A stretch of DNA of 64,000 nt from Ruminococcus sp. HUN007 (GTDB lineage Bacteria > Bacillota > Clostridia > Oscillospirales > Ruminococcaceae): the NCBI RefSeq assembly GCF_000712055.1, contig NZ_JOOA01000002.1, positions 744,001 through 808,000 on the forward strand, written 5' to 3'. A program made the translations under genes and the position numbers. Shown here piece after piece: positions 61,820 through 64,000 of the stretch. The notes under the pieces were generated by a model, which did not search any database, had not been told where the DNA came from, and worked only from the letters and a program-made list of their open reading frames with translations. Each line of letters starts with the position of its first letter. Position 1 is the first letter of the stretch.

Positions 61820-62884
61820 TCACCCGCCGTTTTTGACAAGACGCGGAAGATCACGTACAATTTCGACCATGAACCATTCCGGAAGCACCTTGTCATCATC
61901 AGAAGATACCACCATCTGTGCTATTTCAAGATTGATATGCGAAAGATCCTTTATAAGAGCCTTTGCTCTGTGTGTAAGCTGCTGGGTCGTGCGGTCAAGA
62001 TCCTGCTTGTCACGCGGCAGTTCAAGAAGCAGCCTTGCACGGAAACTCTGTGCAGTAAAGTAGAGCACATCCCTGTCGGCCGGATCAGACGGGAACTTTG
62101 CATTGCCTTTTATGATCTCACTTAAAAGGTCCTTGTTCTTTATCTGCTTGATAAACGCAATGAACATTCCGGCATGACGCGCTGATATACATCCGTATGC
62201 AAGCACCCTCAGAATATTTTCAGGCACCGTTTTTTCCCCTGCTCCGTATTCCTTAAGTGCATCGCTCAGCATATGCCACGAACGCGGTGTTGAATACGGC
62301 TCCTCGGTTTTCGGCGGTTCCGAGAAAAGATGATCAGGTCTTTGTGTGATATAATCCGTTATCCACGGATGAAGTCCCTCATCATACGCCCACTGAAGCC
62401 ACTGTTCCGGATCGGCAATGAGCTGAACGTGAAACATTCTGTTTATGAGTGCAGTTGACATGGTCTTTACGATTGCACCGTCCTGTGAACGGTTTCCTGC
62501 ACCGATCACAACGCTTCCCGCCGGCAGATGATACTCGCCTATACGCCTTTCATGTATAAGGCTGTAGAACGCTTTCTGCACTTCCTGCGAGCAGGCGTTC
62601 AGTTCATCGAGAAACAGAACATACGGTTCCTTCCTCGCTATCATCTTCGGCGGCATGAAACGTGAAGTCTCTCCGTCGATCTGCGGAATACCGATTATAT
62701 CTTCCGGGGCAAGCTGGCTTCCAAGAAGTGAAACGCACTCCATTCCCACGTCATCAGCAAATTTCTGAACAAGTGCTGACTTTCCTATTCCCGGTGCACC
62801 CCATATGAACACCGGCCTTTTCGGCGAGATATTCAGCAGCAGATCTGAAAGTTCGTTTTGTGTCACTGTATATGGCAGATTCAT
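61820..62884 (-). CDS. MoxR-type AAA+ ATPase
   Basis: The 354-residue ATPase has Walker A WGAPGIGKSAL, Walker B VLFLDELNA and sensor 1 IGAGNRSQDGA. It is the MoxR/DUF5925-like partner of VWA proteins and probably remodels a complex containing the downstream metallopeptidase-VWA protein. CTCC-complement (GGAG) lies just before the ATG. A MITE is inserted between its promoter and ribosome site. Confidence 0.9.
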   Translation of the reverse strand: MNLPYTVTQNELSDLLLNISPKRPVFIWGAPGIGKSALVQKFADDVGMECVSLLGSQLAPEDIIGIPQIDGETSRFMPPKMIARKEPYVLFLDELNACSQEVQKAFYSLIHERRIGEYHLPAGSVVIGAGNRSQDGAIVKTMSTALINRMFHVQLIADPEQWLQWAYDEGLHPWITDYITQRPDHLFSEPPKTEEPYSTPRSWHMLSDALKEYGAGEKTVPENILRVLAYGCISARHAGMFIAFIKQIKNKDLLSEIIKGNAKFPSDPADRDVLYFTAQSFRARLLLELPRDKQDLDRTTQQLTHRAKALIKDLSHINLEIAQMVVSSDDDKVLPEWFMVEIVRDLPRLVKNGG

Positions 62885-62904
62885 GTGTATCTCCTTTTTC
62901 TTTA

Positions 62905-63013
62905 GGAAACGCTGATTTATTCATAAATCAGCGCGGGGATCCGGGGCGAAGCCCCGCAAATCCCACCTCCGGAAATCCGGCGAAGCTGGATTTCCGGTTT
63001 AATCAGTGTTTCC
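62905..63013 (+). mobile_element. 109-bp IS5-related MITE, copy 2
   Basis: GGAAACGCTGATTTATTC at the left end and, inverted, GGAAACACTGATTAAAC at the right. It has the same three hairpins as copy 1 in the opposite orientation. Flanks are TTTA and TTGG, so the target duplication is not preserved. It lies in the 5' leader of the MoxR gene. Confidence 0.85.
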
Positions 63014-63054
63014 TTGGTTCTGTTTATCATCTTTCGAACAATATGTCGTTTTCT

Positions 63055-63083
63055 ATTATACCATCTCTGAGCAGCTTTTTCAA
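63055..63083 (-). promoter_or_regulatory. Promoter of the MoxR-VWA operon
   Basis: On the minus strand TTGAAA (63078-63083), a 17-bp spacer ending TGG, and TATAAT (63055-63060). The MITE at 62905-63013 is downstream of it, inside the transcribed leader. Confidence 0.75.
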
Positions 63084-63195
63084 TCATCATCTGACATAAA
63101 CTGCACGGTGTAAATGATCAGCGGAAATGAGAAGCGTGCATCAGCACATACGTATTCCCCGCTTCTGTATGCGCTGAGTGATTTCACAGATGTAT

Positions 63196-63224
63196 TTGTG
63201 TTCAGTCTGCAAAAGTGCTATAAT
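63196..63224 (+). promoter_or_regulatory. Promoter of the flavin oxidoreductase gene
   Basis: TTGTGT (63196-63201), a 17-bp spacer and TATAAT (63219-63224). Confidence 0.65.
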
Positions 63225-63284
63225 TATACTGAACGCCAAAAAGAATTTTACGTTCACAATACGTCAATAAAAGGAGATCTTAAA

Positions 63285-64000
63285 ATGGAAAATGGCAACA
63301 GCTGCTGTGTACTTACCGAAGAAGAAATTAAATGCTCGGTATGCGAAACAGGTAATATCACACCGGATGAAATACTTGACTACGATATCGTAGTAGTGGG
63401 TGCAGGTGCTGCGGGAGTTCCGGCTGCGGGATGGGCTGCTGAAAGCGGTGCAAAAACTGCTCTTCTTCAAAAGGAAAGCGGTGTTATCTCTCAGGGAAAC
63501 TGCGGTTCGGCTATCATAAAATCAAGATCCACACCGGGTGGTATCGCAAAGTGGATACACCATACAAACAGTCTCTGTGACTGGAGAGCGGATGTAAAAC
63601 AACTGCGCGCATATGCCGACCATTCCGAGGAGGCAATGATGTGGTTTTTAAACCGTGCGGGGCTTACATCTGAAACGGAATACGGCGACGGAAGCAAGGT
63701 CGACAGCAATTCAGACAGTGCAAAACTTCTTAATGACGGTGAAACCCTCTGCGCTTTCAGAAGTACGAGCGGTGATTTTACCGGACTTTGGAAGGATCGT
63801 ATGAACAGCTACGACTACGGTGATGACCATTGTTATTTCTGGGCTCCGTGGATAGGTCCGAAACCGTACAACACAGGCAATGCCATGAAAAATGTCATAA
63901 AGAACATTCAGAAAAATTGCGATAACCTTCATACGTACTTTTCAACGCCTGCTGTAAAACTTGTTAAAACCGGAAACAGAGTAACCGGTGTTATTGCCAG
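63285..64000 (+). CDS. FAD-dependent oxidoreductase, fumarate-reductase type (3' end missing)
   Basis: The gene runs off the window after 238 codons. Past a short Cys-containing N-terminus (IKCSVCETG) there is a Rossmann FAD motif (DIVVVGAGAAGVPAAGWA) and a following ESGVISQGNCGSA loop, as in the FAD_binding_2 family of fumarate reductase, urocanate reductase and 3-ketosteroid dehydrogenases. No signal peptide is seen. AAGGAGATC precedes the ATG. The substrate cannot be judged from this half. Confidence 0.85.
   Translation, partial: MENGNSCCVLTEEEIKCSVCETGNITPDEILDYDIVVVGAGAAGVPAAGWAAESGAKTALLQKESGVISQGNCGSAIIKSRSTPGGIAKWIHHTNSLCDWRADVKQLRAYADHSEEAMMWFLNRAGLTSETEYGDGSKVDSNSDSAKLLNDGETLCAFRSTSGDFTGLWKDRMNSYDYGDDHCYFWAPWIGPKPYNTGNAMKNVIKNIQKNCDNLHTYFSTPAVKLVKTGNRVTGVIA

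Noticed and set aside
60000..62884. Magnesium or cobalt chelatase genes
   Set aside because: MoxR plus VWA can look like chelatase subunits, but the HExxH repeats and absence of other tetrapyrrole genes argue for the MoxR/DUF2201 family.

Overview
The window looks like a chromosome segment of a fibre-degrading, cellulosome-type Ruminococcus (Firmicutes; R. albus / R. flavefaciens group). The evidence is secreted xylanases and a GH30 enzyme ending in type I dockerins behind Pro-Ser or Pro-Thr-Glu linkers, a secreted protein with a cohesin-like module plus a dockerin, and a domain-permuted GH3 beta-glucosidase of the size known from R. albus. Promoters are mostly TTGAAA/TTGACA-17-TATAAT, often with an extended TGn -10. 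No rRNA, tRNA or CRISPR array was seen.

Layout. 1-3286: end of a GH10 xylanase-dockerin gene, then a GH11-esterase-dockerin gene. 3396-9935: a three-level nest of mobile DNA. A group II intron (minus strand) sits beside a terminator hairpin; its reverse transcriptase is split by a recombinase-in-trio (RIT) element (4166-8853); the middle recombinase of that element is split by an IS5-type insertion sequence (5680-6904). 10-16 kb: two small genes, a lipoprotein gene with a decayed second repeat, icd and acn (citrate to 2-oxoglutarate), and a guanylate-kinase-like gene. 16.4-23.4 kb: addAB recombinational repair. 23.4-31 kb: accessory genes (lipoprotein, AraC regulator, acetyltransferase, PARG-type macrodomain protein, AAA ATPase, AbiE toxin-antitoxin pair). 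31.2-32.2 kb: cohesin/dockerin protein. 32.3-36.7 kb: an operon of unknown role (membrane protein, VWA/solute-binding protein, helical protein, DUF2974 hydrolase). 36.9-44.5 kb: zinc-ribbon protein, M23 peptidase, REC-GGDEF, DegV, hybrid kinase. 44.6-50.5 kb: GH30-dockerin and an operon of GH3 beta-glucosidase, FTR-like protein and thioredoxin. 50.6-59.3 kb: SpoU methyltransferase and a four-gene signalling operon (Cache-GGDEF, hybrid kinase, receiver, Cache kinase) whose kinases share a six-times-repeated sensor module. 59.4-62.9 kb: YbaK deacylase and a MoxR ATPase/VWA-metallopeptidase pair. 63.3-64.0 kb: start of a flavin oxidoreductase.

Two 109-bp copies of a hairpin-rich MITE (51450-51558 and 62905-63013) carry the same terminal sequence as the IS5-type element, so that family probably mobilised them. 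Four minus-strand genes are out of frame at A-runs that are each one A too long, which points either to homopolymer errors in the assembly or to phase-variable or slippage-dependent expression. The themes that tie the window together are secreted plant-cell-wall hydrolysis with cellulosome attachment, and dense two-component / cyclic-di-GMP signalling around those genes.
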